A stretch of DNA of 64,000 nucleotides, taken from contig VMDC01000022.1 of NCBI GenBank assembly GCA_008081045.1, forward strand, positions 79,895 to 143,894. The letters run 5' to 3'. The position numbers and the translations under genes were made by a program. This document shows positions 1 through 8,694 of the stretch, piece after piece; within the stretch, counting starts at the first letter, position 1, and every line of letters begins with the position of its first letter. This DNA comes from Gammaproteobacteria bacterium (lineage in GTDB: Bacteria; Pseudomonadota; Gammaproteobacteria; Pseudomonadales; Pseudohongiellaceae). The notes under the pieces were generated by a model. It made no database searches and had not been told where the DNA came from. It saw only the letters and a program-made list of their open reading frames with translations.

Positions 1-573
1 AAGTGCGTCATAGCTTGTCACAGAGGGAAACTGAGGGAATTCGGCAATGACATTGTCCGGAGCCCGAAACAGAATACCCGCATCAGCTTCAGCCAGCATC
101 GTTGTGTCATTATAGGAATCGCCTGCGGCGATCACCCGAAAGTTAAGCCCATGAAAAGCTTTAACGCATTGCCTCTTGGGGTCTTCCTGGCGCAATTTGT
201 AATCAACAATATAGCCTTGCTCATCAGTGATCAGGCGATGGCAAAACAAGGTCGGAAAGTCTAACTGACGCATCAGCGGGTGAGAGAATTCATAGAAAGT
301 GTCAGATAAAATAATGAGTTGGAAATGTGACTTCAACCAACTGACGAACTCAGTGGCCCCTTCAAGCGGGCTCATCGTCGCAATGACCTCGTGAATGTCT
401 GGCAAGCCGAGCTTGTGCTGATTGAGAATATCCAAACGCTGTCTCATCAGGACGTTGTAATCCGGGATATCCCGAGTTGTGGCTTTGAGCTCGTCAATGC
501 CGGTTTTTTCGGCAAAACCAATCCAGATTTCCGGGATAAGCACACCCTCTAAATCTAAGCAGGCCAGTTCCAT
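1..573 (-). CDS. thrH: ThrH-type phosphoserine phosphatase / homoserine phosphotransferase, C-terminus cut by window
   Basis: HAD-superfamily enzyme. The Pseudomonas ThrH family dephosphorylates phosphoserine and can transfer the phosphate to homoserine, linking serine and threonine synthesis in the cytoplasm. The translated reverse strand begins MELACLDLEGVLIPE, with the HAD motif I aspartate in LDLEGVL. It continues with motif II LSDTFYEF, the lysine region KLRQEDPK and the motif III/IV sequence AGDSYNDTTM, all typical of ThrH rather than SerB. 191 codons are present and the family is about 205 residues, so only the last few residues lie outside the window. The ATG at 573 is preceded by a good ribosome site (TAAGGAGA). 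It stands alone, with 398 bp of non-coding DNA upstream. Confidence 0.9.
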   Translation of the reverse strand, partial: MELACLDLEGVLIPEIWIGFAEKTGIDELKATTRDIPDYNVLMRQRLDILNQHKLGLPDIHEVIATMSPLEGATEFVSWLKSHFQLIILSDTFYEFSHPLMRQLDFPTLFCHRLITDEQGYIVDYKLRQEDPKRQCVKAFHGLNFRVIAAGDSYNDTTMLAEADAGILFRAPDNVIAEFPQFPSVTSYDAL

Positions 574-835
574 TGAATCAATCTCCTTATGTGAGTCCAG
601 AGTTACGGCAAGCCGGCTGAAGCGTTAGCGGGAAGTGAGGGGCGCCTCACCAAAAACCGCGACTGCTAGGCTGAGAGAGCCAAAAGGTAGCAAATTCAAG
701 CGATTTTGGCATGCAATACCGCATGAGTCTGACCCCGGATCCAACCAGACCCGGTTCGCGGCGGACAATATCGATAAGCCAGAGAAAGAAACATGCTGCC
801 CATTTACCCAGTCTAAACCTCTAATTAATCGAGTG

Positions 836-851
836 TTTTTCACGTGGAACA
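836..851. promoter_or_regulatory. parS-like palindrome centred on CACGTG
   Basis: TTTTTCACGTGGAACA matches the Pseudomonas-type ParB site TGTTCCACGTGGAACA at 14 of 16 positions, including the whole CACGTGGAACA right half. A second copy of CGTGGAACAT follows 22 bp later (843-852 and 865-874). Chromosomal parS sites usually sit near oriC, and no parAB, gid or dnaA genes are in this window. It may therefore be an outlying ParB site, a site for another E-box-like regulator, or chance. Confidence 0.3.
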
Positions 852-857
852 TGAGCC

Positions 858-880
858 GTGTCAGCGTGGAACATTGACAC
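858..880. repeat. Inverted repeat GTGTCA-N11-TGACAC
   Basis: A perfect 6-bp inverted repeat with an 11-base spacer, lying just beside the parS-like site. The spacer holds a second copy of CGTGGAACA. The size and spacing would suit a dimeric regulator's operator, but no regulator gene lies nearby. Confidence 0.35.
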
Positions 881-971
881 AGATGCGCACTCATTGGGCG
901 TAATTAGTCCGCACATTCGTTTATCGCGGGAATCCAATAGACAGGACCTGAGAAAATCAGCACGCGGACTA

Positions 972-1889
972 CTACGAATTGGCGACACCATGCGGAACAT
1001 GCCCGGTTGCCACATGATGACGGGCAGATTCACAGTGTCCCTGCTGGTCATCAAAAAAAACGTCTGCGTCGAAAGCCTGGAGAAACTCACCTTTGGACAG
1101 ACCTCCTAGAAAAAGCGACTCGTCGATCCGGATGTCCCAGGCGCGTAAGGTGCGCACTACCCGCTCATGTGCCGGCGCCGCTCTTGCAGTGACCAGACAC
1201 GTTCTGATGGGCGACTCACCGGAAGGAAAAGCGCGCTGGAGTTGTTGTAAGGCGTGCAAGAAAGGCTTGAAGGGCCCGCCGGCCAGCGGCTGATTCGCCG
1301 AATCACGTTCATTCTTAGTAAAAGCTTCTAGGCCTTTATTTTTAAATATTTTTTCCGACTCATCTGAGAATAGTACCGCGTCCCCATCGAAGGCGATTTT
1401 CAGGATCTGCTCATTGGTATTGCTTTTCACTGACGGCAGGATTGTCGCTGCAGCGACACCCAGTTCCAGTGCTTGCCGGACATCTGCTCCGTCGGTAGAT
1501 AAAAACAAATGACTGTTGAAAGCCGAGATATAGCGATAAGGGCTGTCCCCGCCACAAAATGCAGCACGCGTGATGTTCAGGTGATAATGCTCAATGGAAT
1601 TGAACACCCTGAGCCCGGTATCCGCACTATTTCGAGACAGCAAAATGACCTCAACCGGGGCCCCCTCAACCAGTTGGTTAAGATTCAGCAATTTCTCTAC
1701 CAGATGAAAAGCCACTCCCGGCTGCAAGGGCTCATCCTCGTGTTCAATCTGGTATTGCTGATAAGCAGCGAGGCCTTCCTGCTCATAAACCGCATGGCTA
1801 TCGGCAAGGTCGAACAGTGCTCGAGATGAAATGGCAATGACGAGCGGATCAATTCCAGGAGAGGTCACGGGAAGCACCCAGCACAACAA
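972..1889 (-). CDS. 5'-nucleotidase (PF06189 family)
   Basis: Cytoplasmic 5'-nucleotidase-family protein of about 300 residues, expected to release nucleosides from nucleoside monophosphates. Family signatures are LVIAISSRALFDL near the N-terminus, EVILLSRNSADTGLRVFNSI, ITRAAFCGG, IAFDGDAVLFSDESE (an acidic HAD-like motif) and a C-terminal block with DVFFDDQQGHCESA and ATGHVP. The start is uncertain. No ATG precedes the conserved core: the longest frame opens at TTG (1889), while in-frame GTG codons at about 1877 and 1868 would put the start closer to DPLVIAISS. It is monocistronic, with msrA upstream on the same strand across a gap of about 90 bp. The family call is firm; the substrate is not shown by the sequence. 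Confidence 0.85.
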   Translation of the reverse strand: MLCWVLPVTSPGIDPLVIAISSRALFDLADSHAVYEQEGLAAYQQYQIEHEDEPLQPGVAFHLVEKLLNLNQLVEGAPVEVILLSRNSADTGLRVFNSIEHYHLNITRAAFCGGDSPYRYISAFNSHLFLSTDGADVRQALELGVAAATILPSVKSNTNEQILKIAFDGDAVLFSDESEKIFKNKGLEAFTKNERDSANQPLAGGPFKPFLHALQQLQRAFPSGESPIRTCLVTARAAPAHERVVRTLRAWDIRIDESLFLGGLSKGEFLQAFDADVFFDDQQGHCESARHHVATGHVPHGVANS

Positions 1890-1981
1890 AATACAGACAG
1901 TCTATCAGAGGACGCGGCTAGCCGCTCAGTTAACGGGCTCACCCGGCGCCTATCCTCTGCAAGTTTGCTGAATAGGAACAG

Positions 1982-2635
1982 CTAGGCGTCAGAGTTTGGG
2001 GCATAGCAAACGCCCGTCCCCGCGAGCCCACAGTAGCCTCCGGGGTTTTTCGCGAGATACTGCTGATGGTAATCTTCAGCATAATAAAAATCACTTAACT
2101 CTCTGACTTCAGTCGTAATATTACCAAGTGATTTTGCGCGCAATGCCTGTTGAAAATGCGCCAGACTCGCCGTGGCTTGATCACACTGCTGGCTGTCGGT
2201 CCAATAGATGGCGGAGCGATACTGGGTGCCGAGATCATTACCTTGTCGCATGCCTTGAGTAGGATCATGGGCTTCCCAAAATGCAGCGAGCAGCTGCTCA
2301 TAGGAGATAATTGTGGGATCGTAGAAAACCAGAACAACCTCGGTATGCCCTGTTTTGCCGCTACACACATCTTCATAACTTGGGTTTTTCGTTAAGCCTC
2401 CCGCATAGCCCACCGCCGTGCTGAACACTCCGGGCAATTCCCAGAAAAGACGCTCTGCTCCCCAAAAGCACCCCAAGCCAAATACGGCCTTTCGGAGATT
2501 GGCCGGCACAGGTTCTTCGATAGGATTCCCATTCACAAAGTGTTCACGGCAAAACTGGTTGGGATAGGCACGGTCGGGTATTGCGGTCTCCGCTGTTGGC
2601 AGTTCAACGGGTTTCTTACTCATTCCGAATAACAT
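1982..2635 (-). CDS. msrA: Peptide methionine sulfoxide reductase MsrA
   Basis: Reduces the S-form of methionine sulfoxide in proteins, using thioredoxin. The catalytic cysteine is in the diagnostic GCFWGAE motif. Other MsrA signatures follow ([40 protein letters not shown]). The C-terminal tail has two more cysteines ([12 protein letters not shown]) that serve as recycling cysteines in this class. At 217 residues it is close to the E. coli enzyme (212). The N-terminal segment with HFVNGNPI matches the proteobacterial long form. The ATG at 2635 follows a GAGGAAAG ribosome site. No msrB is fused or adjacent. Confidence 0.97.
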   Translation of the reverse strand: MLFGMSKKPVELPTAETAIPDRAYPNQFCREHFVNGNPIEEPVPANLRKAVFGLGCFWGAERLFWELPGVFSTAVGYAGGLTKNPSYEDVCSGKTGHTEVVLVFYDPTIISYEQLLAAFWEAHDPTQGMRQGNDLGTQYRSAIYWTDSQQCDQATASLAHFQQALRAKSLGNITTEVRELSDFYYAEDYHQQYLAKNPGGYCGLAGTGVCYAPNSDA

Positions 2636-2984
2636 CTTGTCTTTCCTCTTTAATACTCAGCATCCTGATCTGCATCACCGGAAGCCGGTCTTTCGCCGTA
2701 GAAGCGTATTCGATCAAGGTTTGCGGCACAAAATCTTCAGCTGGTCCGCGTGAGTGACGATGCGCGGGCGAAACCACAATACAGGACCGGAGGCACATCT
2801 CGGCCCTTCTACACGCCCACCCTGTTAATTCTCAGTAGTGCGTTGTGAGAACCGAATCAGGGTCGTGTCAGGCTGCCTCTCTTTACTCGCCACAGGTTCA
2901 CGATTGCATTTAACACATGACGCCTGCGATGATAGACCGGATTACCTTAATTACGACTATATTCTAAAACAAAGCGGTTAACCG
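2636..2984. other. Non-coding stretch between divergent msrA and the epoxide hydrolase gene
   Basis: 349 bp between divergent genes, so it should hold both promoters. I see a small perfect hairpin ACCGG-AAG-CCGGT at 2677-2689 and an A/T-rich patch with TATATT near 2960, but no complete promoter I would defend. No repeat or RNA gene was recognised. Confidence 0.4.
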
Positions 2985-4400
2985 ATGATGATTTCGCGAC
3001 ATCCAGTTCACGACAGCCCGGTGATTTTTGCTGACACGCCAGCGTGCCATGTGGCTCATGAGCCTGACCCATCGAAAAGGACTTGGGGTGGCGCCTTTTT
3101 GAAGGACCTCCTGTTCGCGTTCGTGTTTACAGTAGTGACGTGTCAATCTTCTGCAGCCCCGGATACTATACAAGTCATGTCACCTGAAACACTGAATCAA
3201 GTCCCTAACAGAGAGAACACTGAACCCTTGGCGGCGAACCCTGACACTATCAGGCCGTTTGAAATCAACGTCGATGAAGCTGCGATTGCAGATTTGCATG
3301 CCCGCCTGGCGCTGACCCGATTGCCAGATCAGATACCCGGTACCAGCTGGGAGTATGGTACTGAACTGAGCTACCTTGACGAATTGCTGGGCTATTGGCA
3401 ATCAGAATTTGACTGGCCTGCACAGCAGGACGCTCTGAATAAGTTCGATCACTATAAAACCCTTCTGGACGATATCGATCTCCACTTCATCCATCAAAGA
3501 TCTGATCGGGCCGATGCGATCCCACTGTTACTGGTCCATGGATGGCCGGGATCTGTCAGTGAATTTCAGAAAATCATCCCGGCACTGACCAACCCTGAAC
3601 AGCATGGCGGCAATTCGAGCGATGCCTTTCACGTTATTGCTCCATCGCTACCCGGTTTCGGCTTTTCCTCTGCGCCAGGCACTCCGGGTTTCGGCCCTGA
3701 GCAGATGGCTCAGACCTTTGCAGCTTTGATGGAGCGGTTGGGATATGAGCGTTATGCACTTGCCGGGGGCGACTGGGGGGCAATCATTAATCGCCATCTC
3801 GCAAATCATTATCCCGAGCGCCTGATTGGCCTGCATTCAAACATGATCCTCGCGAATCCGCCTGCCGATGCGGCCCGTCGGGATGCCGTTCCTGCAGATG
3901 AAGCGGCGAGAGTCGAGGCCAGACGGTCCTTTATGTTGAATGAGGTAGGCTATCAGCAGATTCAAGGCACCAAACCGCAGACACTGGGTTATGGCTTAAA
4001 TGACTCGCCCGCCGGACTGGCGGCATGGATCGTCGAAAAATTTCACGGCTGGAGCGATTTGCCGCAGGGCCCTGACGGCGACCTCGACAACAATTTTACC
4101 AAAGATGAACTTCTGACCAATATTTCAATCTACTGGTTCACCAACAGCATTACCTCGTCGACGCGGATTTACTACGAGAACCGCAATCGCACTCCCCTGA
4201 AACCGATGGAATTCATCAATGTCCCAACGGGTGCCGCCATCTTTCCTGCAGAGATTTACATTCTGCCGAGAGCCTGGGTAGAGGAAGCCTACGATCTGCG
4301 GCACTGGACCGTCATGCCAAAAGGCGGTCACTTCGCAGCACTTGAGCAGCCCGAATTTTATGTTAATGATTTGCGGAATTTCTATCGCTTACTGCGATGA
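2985..4400 (+). CDS. Exported epoxide hydrolase (microsomal/juvenile-hormone EH type, alpha/beta hydrolase)
   Basis: Alpha/beta-hydrolase with the N-terminal epoxide hydrolase domain (RPFEINVDEAAIADLHARL, then WEYGTELSYLDELLGYW) followed by the catalytic fold. HGWPGS gives the oxyanion hole, GGDWG carries the nucleophilic Asp, and GGHFAALEQP carries the catalytic His. The first 38 residues look non-native. An in-frame TTG at 3099, preceded by GGGGTGG, would give MKDLLFAFVFTVVTCQSSA, a good signal peptide with cleavage before APD, so the mature enzyme is probably periplasmic. The transporter gene follows after 35 bp and may share the transcript. The family is sure; the substrate and the true start are not. 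Confidence 0.88.
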   Translation: MMISRHPVHDSPVIFADTPACHVAHEPDPSKRTWGGAFLKDLLFAFVFTVVTCQSSAAPDTIQVMSPETLNQVPNRENTEPLAANPDTIRPFEINVDEAAIADLHARLALTRLPDQIPGTSWEYGTELSYLDELLGYWQSEFDWPAQQDALNKFDHYKTLLDDIDLHFIHQRSDRADAIPLLLVHGWPGSVSEFQKIIPALTNPEQHGGNSSDAFHVIAPSLPGFGFSSAPGTPGFGPEQMAQTFAALMERLGYERYALAGGDWGAIINRHLANHYPERLIGLHSNMILANPPADAARRDAVPADEAARVEARRSFMLNEVGYQQIQGTKPQTLGYGLNDSPAGLAAWIVEKFHGWSDLPQGPDGDLDNNFTKDELLTNISIYWFTNSITSSTRIYYENRNRTPLKPMEFINVPTGAAIFPAEIYILPRAWVEEAYDLRHWTVMPKGGHFAALEQPEFYVNDLRNFYRLLR

Positions 4401-4435
4401 ACCGCTGTTCATCGCGACTCGCTTGAGGCCACAAC

Positions 4436-6010
4436 ATGCATATTGATCATCAACAGCCTTCTGAAATAAAGGGCATACTGGCATGGATCGAGCGCACCGG
4501 AAATCGACTGCCGGATCCCGTTTTTATCTTTTTTTACTGTATCGCGGCGGTCGTCCTCATCAGTGTAATCCTGGCGGCTATCGGAGTCTCTGCCGTCCAT
4601 CCCACTCAGGTCGATGAATTCGGCAATGCCATCCGCATCAGTGCAGAAAGCCTTCTCTCAGCGGATAATATTCAACGCTTACTGGTTGACATGCCTGAGA
4701 CATTTGCGAGCTTTCATCCACTCGGCTACGTCCTGGTCGTCATGCTGGGAGCGGGGGTTGCTGAACGTACTGGGTTGTTTGCCTCAGCGATGTCCGGAGC
4801 CGTCAACCGGGCGCCAAAAATTCTGCTTACACCGGTGGTAGCCTTGATCGGGATGGTTGGGAATTTGGCTGCGGATGCTGCTTATGTGGTGCTCATCCCG
4901 CTCGCCGGGGTGATATTCTCCGCAGCCGGACGCCACCCTATAGCCGGCATCGCCGCAGCTTTTGCGGGTGTCTCAGGGGGATTTTCCGCTAACCTGCTGC
5001 CCGGACAGCTTGATGCTTTGCTGTTTGGCATCACCGAGGCAGCGGCAGAGAGCGTACTGCCCGCTTGGGATGCCAACATTGCAGGTAATGCATATTTCAT
5101 TGTGGGCATGACTTTTGTTTTCCTGCCGGTTATCTGGTTTGTGACTGACAAAATTATCGAGCCCCGGTTGCTTCCTGTAACGCCTCAGGTCGGTGACGAG
5201 CCTGCGGCTGATGACCAGAGGGAATCCGGTGCGTCGCTCCTGCCGGCAGAGATTCAGGGCTTAAAGCTAGCGGGGTTTGCGGCCCTTGCAGTCATACTGA
5301 TTTGGGTTTTTCTTTGTGTGGCACCCGGCACGCCATTAATTGATGAGTCTGCCAATCCCGAAGCACGCCTGAATCCGTTGTTTCGCTCCTTGGTTGCCGG
5401 GTTCTTCATCCTGTTTCTTGTGACTGGCTGGGCCTATGGCACCGCATCAGGATCGGTGAACTCTCATCGGGATATCGTCCGGATGATGAGCGAGTCCATG
5501 AGCGACCTGTCTTATTATCTGGTCCTGGCTTTTGCTGCAGCGCATTTTGTGGCGATGTTCAACTGGTCGAATCTGGGTCTGATATTTGCCATTAAAGGGG
5601 CAGCGATTTTGCAGGGATCGAGTCTGCCGGACGCTGTTCTGTTGACCTTAATCATCTTGTTCGGCGCCTCAATCAATCTATTCATCGGTTCAGCCAGCGC
5701 GAAGTGGGCCCTGTTAGCCCCCGTCTTGGTGCCTATGCTGATGCTGCTGGGTTTGAGCCCGGAAATGAGCACTGCTGCCTATCGAGTCGGCGATGGGGCC
5801 ACCAATATCATCACCCCACTGATGCCCTATTTTCCTTTGATACTCGTTTTCTGTCAGAGATGGCAGAAAGATTTCGGTCTCGGTAGTCTGGCAGCAACGA
5901 TGCTGCCCTACTCGCTATTGTTGCTGCTATCTGGCGTCGTCATGACGGTGATCTGGGTGATCTTTGGTATTCCTCTGGGCCCCGGCGCGACCGTGGAGTT
6001 CACGCTTTAA
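4436..6010 (+). CDS. AbgT-family transporter
   Basis: Inner-membrane protein of 524 residues with about a dozen hydrophobic segments, in the AbgT family (E. coli AbgT imports p-aminobenzoyl-glutamate; other members act as antimetabolite exporters). Family blocks include the cytoplasmic N-terminus IERTGNRLPDP, HPLGYVLVVMLGAGVAERTG, the re-entrant-loop sequence GMVGNLAADAAYVVLIPLAG, GFSANLLPGQLDALL, and a second re-entrant loop IGSASAKWALLAPVLVPM followed by YRVGDGATNIITPLMPY. The gene starts 35 bp after the epoxide hydrolase stop, on the same strand. No abgA/abgB peptidase genes are present, so the cargo cannot be inferred from the neighbours. Confidence 0.92.
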   Translation: MHIDHQQPSEIKGILAWIERTGNRLPDPVFIFFYCIAAVVLISVILAAIGVSAVHPTQVDEFGNAIRISAESLLSADNIQRLLVDMPETFASFHPLGYVLVVMLGAGVAERTGLFASAMSGAVNRAPKILLTPVVALIGMVGNLAADAAYVVLIPLAGVIFSAAGRHPIAGIAAAFAGVSGGFSANLLPGQLDALLFGITEAAAESVLPAWDANIAGNAYFIVGMTFVFLPVIWFVTDKIIEPRLLPVTPQVGDEPAADDQRESGASLLPAEIQGLKLAGFAALAVILIWVFLCVAPGTPLIDESANPEARLNPLFRSLVAGFFILFLVTGWAYGTASGSVNSHRDIVRMMSESMSDLSYYLVLAFAAAHFVAMFNWSNLGLIFAIKGAAILQGSSLPDAVLLTLIILFGASINLFIGSASAKWALLAPVLVPMLMLLGLSPEMSTAAYRVGDGATNIITPLMPYFPLILVFCQRWQKDFGLGSLAATMLPYSLLLLLSGVVMTVIWVIFGIPLGPGATVEFTL

Positions 6011-6017
6011 ATACGAT

Positions 6018-8609
6018 TTATGCCGAGTTTCTGGAGGCGTTGATGTTGCCGAAGAGGCTGCGCACAATCATCTTTTCATAGGTTTGCATCAGGTCTGTCT
6101 CACTCTCATTCAGTTCGGAGTTCGCAAGATCGTTAACACGGGTAAGCGCGTATTGCTGAATCACCAAAAGCGGCAGCACGATACTCATACGAAGCTTAAT
6201 GCTCGCCTGACTGGTCGGATTGTCTTCAAGTAGCGTCTTCTGACCGGACACCTTCAGCGCCATTTCTTTGCTGAGATCAAATTCTTGCTTGATTAGCCGC
6301 CAGAATTCTCCGAACCGCTCGTGTTTTTCCATATGGGCGGTGAGCTTGAAAATACTCTTACACATGCTTTGCATGCTGTTGCTGATCATCGCTTCGAAAA
6401 ACTTCGATTCACGATACAGCGCCTGATACTGTGCGAGTTGGCCCTGCTCTTCAATGTGTTTCAGTGCGGTACCTAAACCAAAGTACCCGGGAACATTCTG
6501 CTTAAGTTGTGCCCAGGCGCCCACAAACGGAATTGCCCTTAAATCTTCAAATTTCAGCCTGTCAGCCTGACCTCTTTTTGCCGGCCTGCTGCCTATGTTT
6601 GACTGCGCGTAATAGTGCAGCGTGCTCATCTCTTCCAGATAAGGCAAGAACAATGGATGTGATTTGAACGCGAGATACTTCTCGTAACTGATGGTGGCGA
6701 GACGCTGAATCAGCTTTCGCTGTCCACTGTTAAGCTCTCTCTCAGGGCGATGGAACAGATTGCTTTCCAGCCCTGCTGCAAGTAACTGATTCAGATTGTG
6801 TCTGGCCGCTGTATCAGTCCCGTAATAGGAGCTGATCGTTTGTCCCTGCACCGTCAGATGTATCTGAGTGTTTTCAATTTCTTTGCCAAGCGCAGCATAG
6901 AACTTGTAGGTATTCCCACCTCCTCGGGCTGGCGGGCCGCCCCTGCCATCGAAAAAGGTGACTTTGACCCCAACATTCCGGGAGACGGTTGTGATCGCTT
7001 CTTTGGCGCAATAGATGGCCCAGTTGGCCATCAGATAGCCACCGTCTTTGGTGCCATCAGAGAATCCCAGCATCACGGTTTGTTGACGTGCTCTGCCTTG
7101 CAAATGCTGATCGTACAGGCGATTCTCATAAAGCTCAGACATGGTCTGGTCAGCCGTTTTAAGATCGTCGATAGTTTCGAATAGCGGCACAATGTCAACG
7201 CTCAGGCCAGATTTCCAACCAGCAAGCCTGAATAGAGCAATCACGTGTACGATGTCTCTAGGGCCTCGACAGTTACTGATAATATAACGATGAATACTCT
7301 GCTCACCGTTTTTCCTTTGAATCTCCTGTATGAGGCGCATTGACTCCAGAGTGTCTGTTTCTACGGGTTCGACTAATGAGGCTGGCTCGACCTCCTGGTC
7401 TAAGTTCAGAAGCGCATCTGTCTGTTTAGCTTCCGAGAGTGCTTTGAACTGCTCGTAGAAGTTATCCGGCAAGGTTTTCAAAGCACTCTCCAGAGTCCTC
7501 TGAATCACCCGGGAATCCTGCCTGATATCGAGGCTGGCAAAATGAAAACCAAACATCTTTACCTTCCGCTGGAACGAGGCCAGTCTGTCCAGATAAAGGC
7601 CCTGATAACGTGACTGGATGAGATTGCTGATTCGATCCAGTTCGCGTAGCAGTGTCTCGACGCTTTCAAACGCCTGCGATACTTCGCCGGTCAACTCACG
7701 GTGGCAGGCTTTCTCCAGGTTCTCCAGTGCTTCATACACGTCTCTAAAACTGAGTCGCCTTTTTAACGACCGAAGTTCATTGCGGTAGCATTCAAGAATA
7801 ATAAACCGTAATCGTTCGGCGACTTTCCTTGTTTCGCTGACCGTAACAAAGGGGTTGCCGTCACGGTCCCCACCGGGCCAGAACCCTATACTTAAAAGCT
7901 GCCTCTCATCTGGTTTAATTTCCTTTCTGTCGTAGTAGTGCAGGAGTTCATCCGAAATGTCATTAAACGCGGTGTAGAAAATATTTCCCAAATACCAGCT
8001 CAGCTGGGTGGCTTCTTCAAAAGGCGACGGTTTGGATTTCTGAAAAAACGGGGTGTTGCCCAGCTGCTGGAGCAGGTCACGAACCTTATTGACATCGCTC
8101 TGCTTTATCGCGGCAGTCAGATCCGTGATGATGGCCAGCACCGGGCCGGGGTAAAACTGGGTCGGATGTGCAGTGAGAATAACCCGTGCGCCAAAATCAT
8201 TCAGCAGGGTTTTCAGTTCTTCTTCCAACCCTTCGAGCGAGACTCGCTGAGTAAGCTGCCGCAGACGGTTGCGCTGCTTGGTCTGATGAATTTTTGCATA
8301 AGCGGCATCTTCGAGCGCATCGATCAATACCACCTGCCTTTCGACATACTGAATGACCTTAAACAAGAATTGAATCTGTTTATCTTCGGTAAAGTGAGCG
8401 CGATGGGTCTGGAAGAAATCCCTGATAATCTGCTCAGGAGATTGCCCAAATTGCAAACCCTGATCACAGGCCTGCTCCAAAAGCGGTAACAGCAAGCCTG
8501 TCTGCTCCACCGCGTCGAGCGGTAACGTAAGAAACAGGCCGTTATACAGTTGATATTTCAAGTCAACTTCTTTCTCGTACATGTCGTTGAATACTTGTGT
8601 ATCAACCAT
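6018..8609 (-). CDS. ppc: Phosphoenolpyruvate carboxylase, Bacteroidetes-like type
   Basis: Carboxylates PEP to oxaloacetate, an anaplerotic reaction feeding the TCA cycle. The catalytic motifs are all present: the His loop LTAHPTQFYPGP, GFWPGGDRDGNPFVT, the FHFASLDIRQ block, SDGTKDGGYLMANW, the glycine-rich FDGRGGPPARGGGNT loop, and LRAIPFVGAWAQ. Where the E. coli enzyme has HPTE and ends RNTG, this one has HPTQ and ends in ASRNSA. From memory these features, and the overall sequence, are closer to Bacteroidetes PEP carboxylases. The open frame reaches a TTG at 8624, but the ATG at 8609 with GAGG nine bases upstream is the likelier start (863 residues; E. coli 883). It converges tightly (7 bp) with the AbgT gene. 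Confidence 0.95.
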   Translation of the reverse strand: MVDTQVFNDMYEKEVDLKYQLYNGLFLTLPLDAVEQTGLLLPLLEQACDQGLQFGQSPEQIIRDFFQTHRAHFTEDKQIQFLFKVIQYVERQVVLIDALEDAAYAKIHQTKQRNRLRQLTQRVSLEGLEEELKTLLNDFGARVILTAHPTQFYPGPVLAIITDLTAAIKQSDVNKVRDLLQQLGNTPFFQKSKPSPFEEATQLSWYLGNIFYTAFNDISDELLHYYDRKEIKPDERQLLSIGFWPGGDRDGNPFVTVSETRKVAERLRFIILECYRNELRSLKRRLSFRDVYEALENLEKACHRELTGEVSQAFESVETLLRELDRISNLIQSRYQGLYLDRLASFQRKVKMFGFHFASLDIRQDSRVIQRTLESALKTLPDNFYEQFKALSEAKQTDALLNLDQEVEPASLVEPVETDTLESMRLIQEIQRKNGEQSIHRYIISNCRGPRDIVHVIALFRLAGWKSGLSVDIVPLFETIDDLKTADQTMSELYENRLYDQHLQGRARQQTVMLGFSDGTKDGGYLMANWAIYCAKEAITTVSRNVGVKVTFFDGRGGPPARGGGNTYKFYAALGKEIENTQIHLTVQGQTISSYYGTDTAARHNLNQLLAAGLESNLFHRPERELNSGQRKLIQRLATISYEKYLAFKSHPLFLPYLEEMSTLHYYAQSNIGSRPAKRGQADRLKFEDLRAIPFVGAWAQLKQNVPGYFGLGTALKHIEEQGQLAQYQALYRESKFFEAMISNSMQSMCKSIFKLTAHMEKHERFGEFWRLIKQEFDLSKEMALKVSGQKTLLEDNPTSQASIKLRMSIVLPLLVIQQYALTRVNDLANSELNESETDLMQTYEKMIVRSLFGNINASRNSA

Positions 8610-8694
8610 TTTTAGTGACCTCAATTGCCGATATCCGGCTATGAATGATGCTCATTAGGAGTTTCTGTGGGCAAGGCCCTTTGATTTAGCTAGT

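Larger units (their letters stand above)
574..971. other. Non-coding stretch between thrH and the 5'-nucleotidase gene
   Basis: 398 bp with no convincing reading frame; the short frames here do not resemble proteins. It must hold the thrH promoter, but I could not pick a clear -10/-35 pair. The notable contents are a parS-like palindrome around 836-851 and a short inverted repeat at 858-880, listed separately. Near 725-740 the text GAGTCTGACCCC resembles a fragment often seen in dispersed intergenic repeats, but there is only one copy in this window. Confidence 0.5.

Noticed and set aside
635..877. 80-codon frame upstream of the 5'-nucleotidase gene
   Set aside because: Overlaps a frame of similar size on the other strand, has no ribosome site and crosses the parS-like site.
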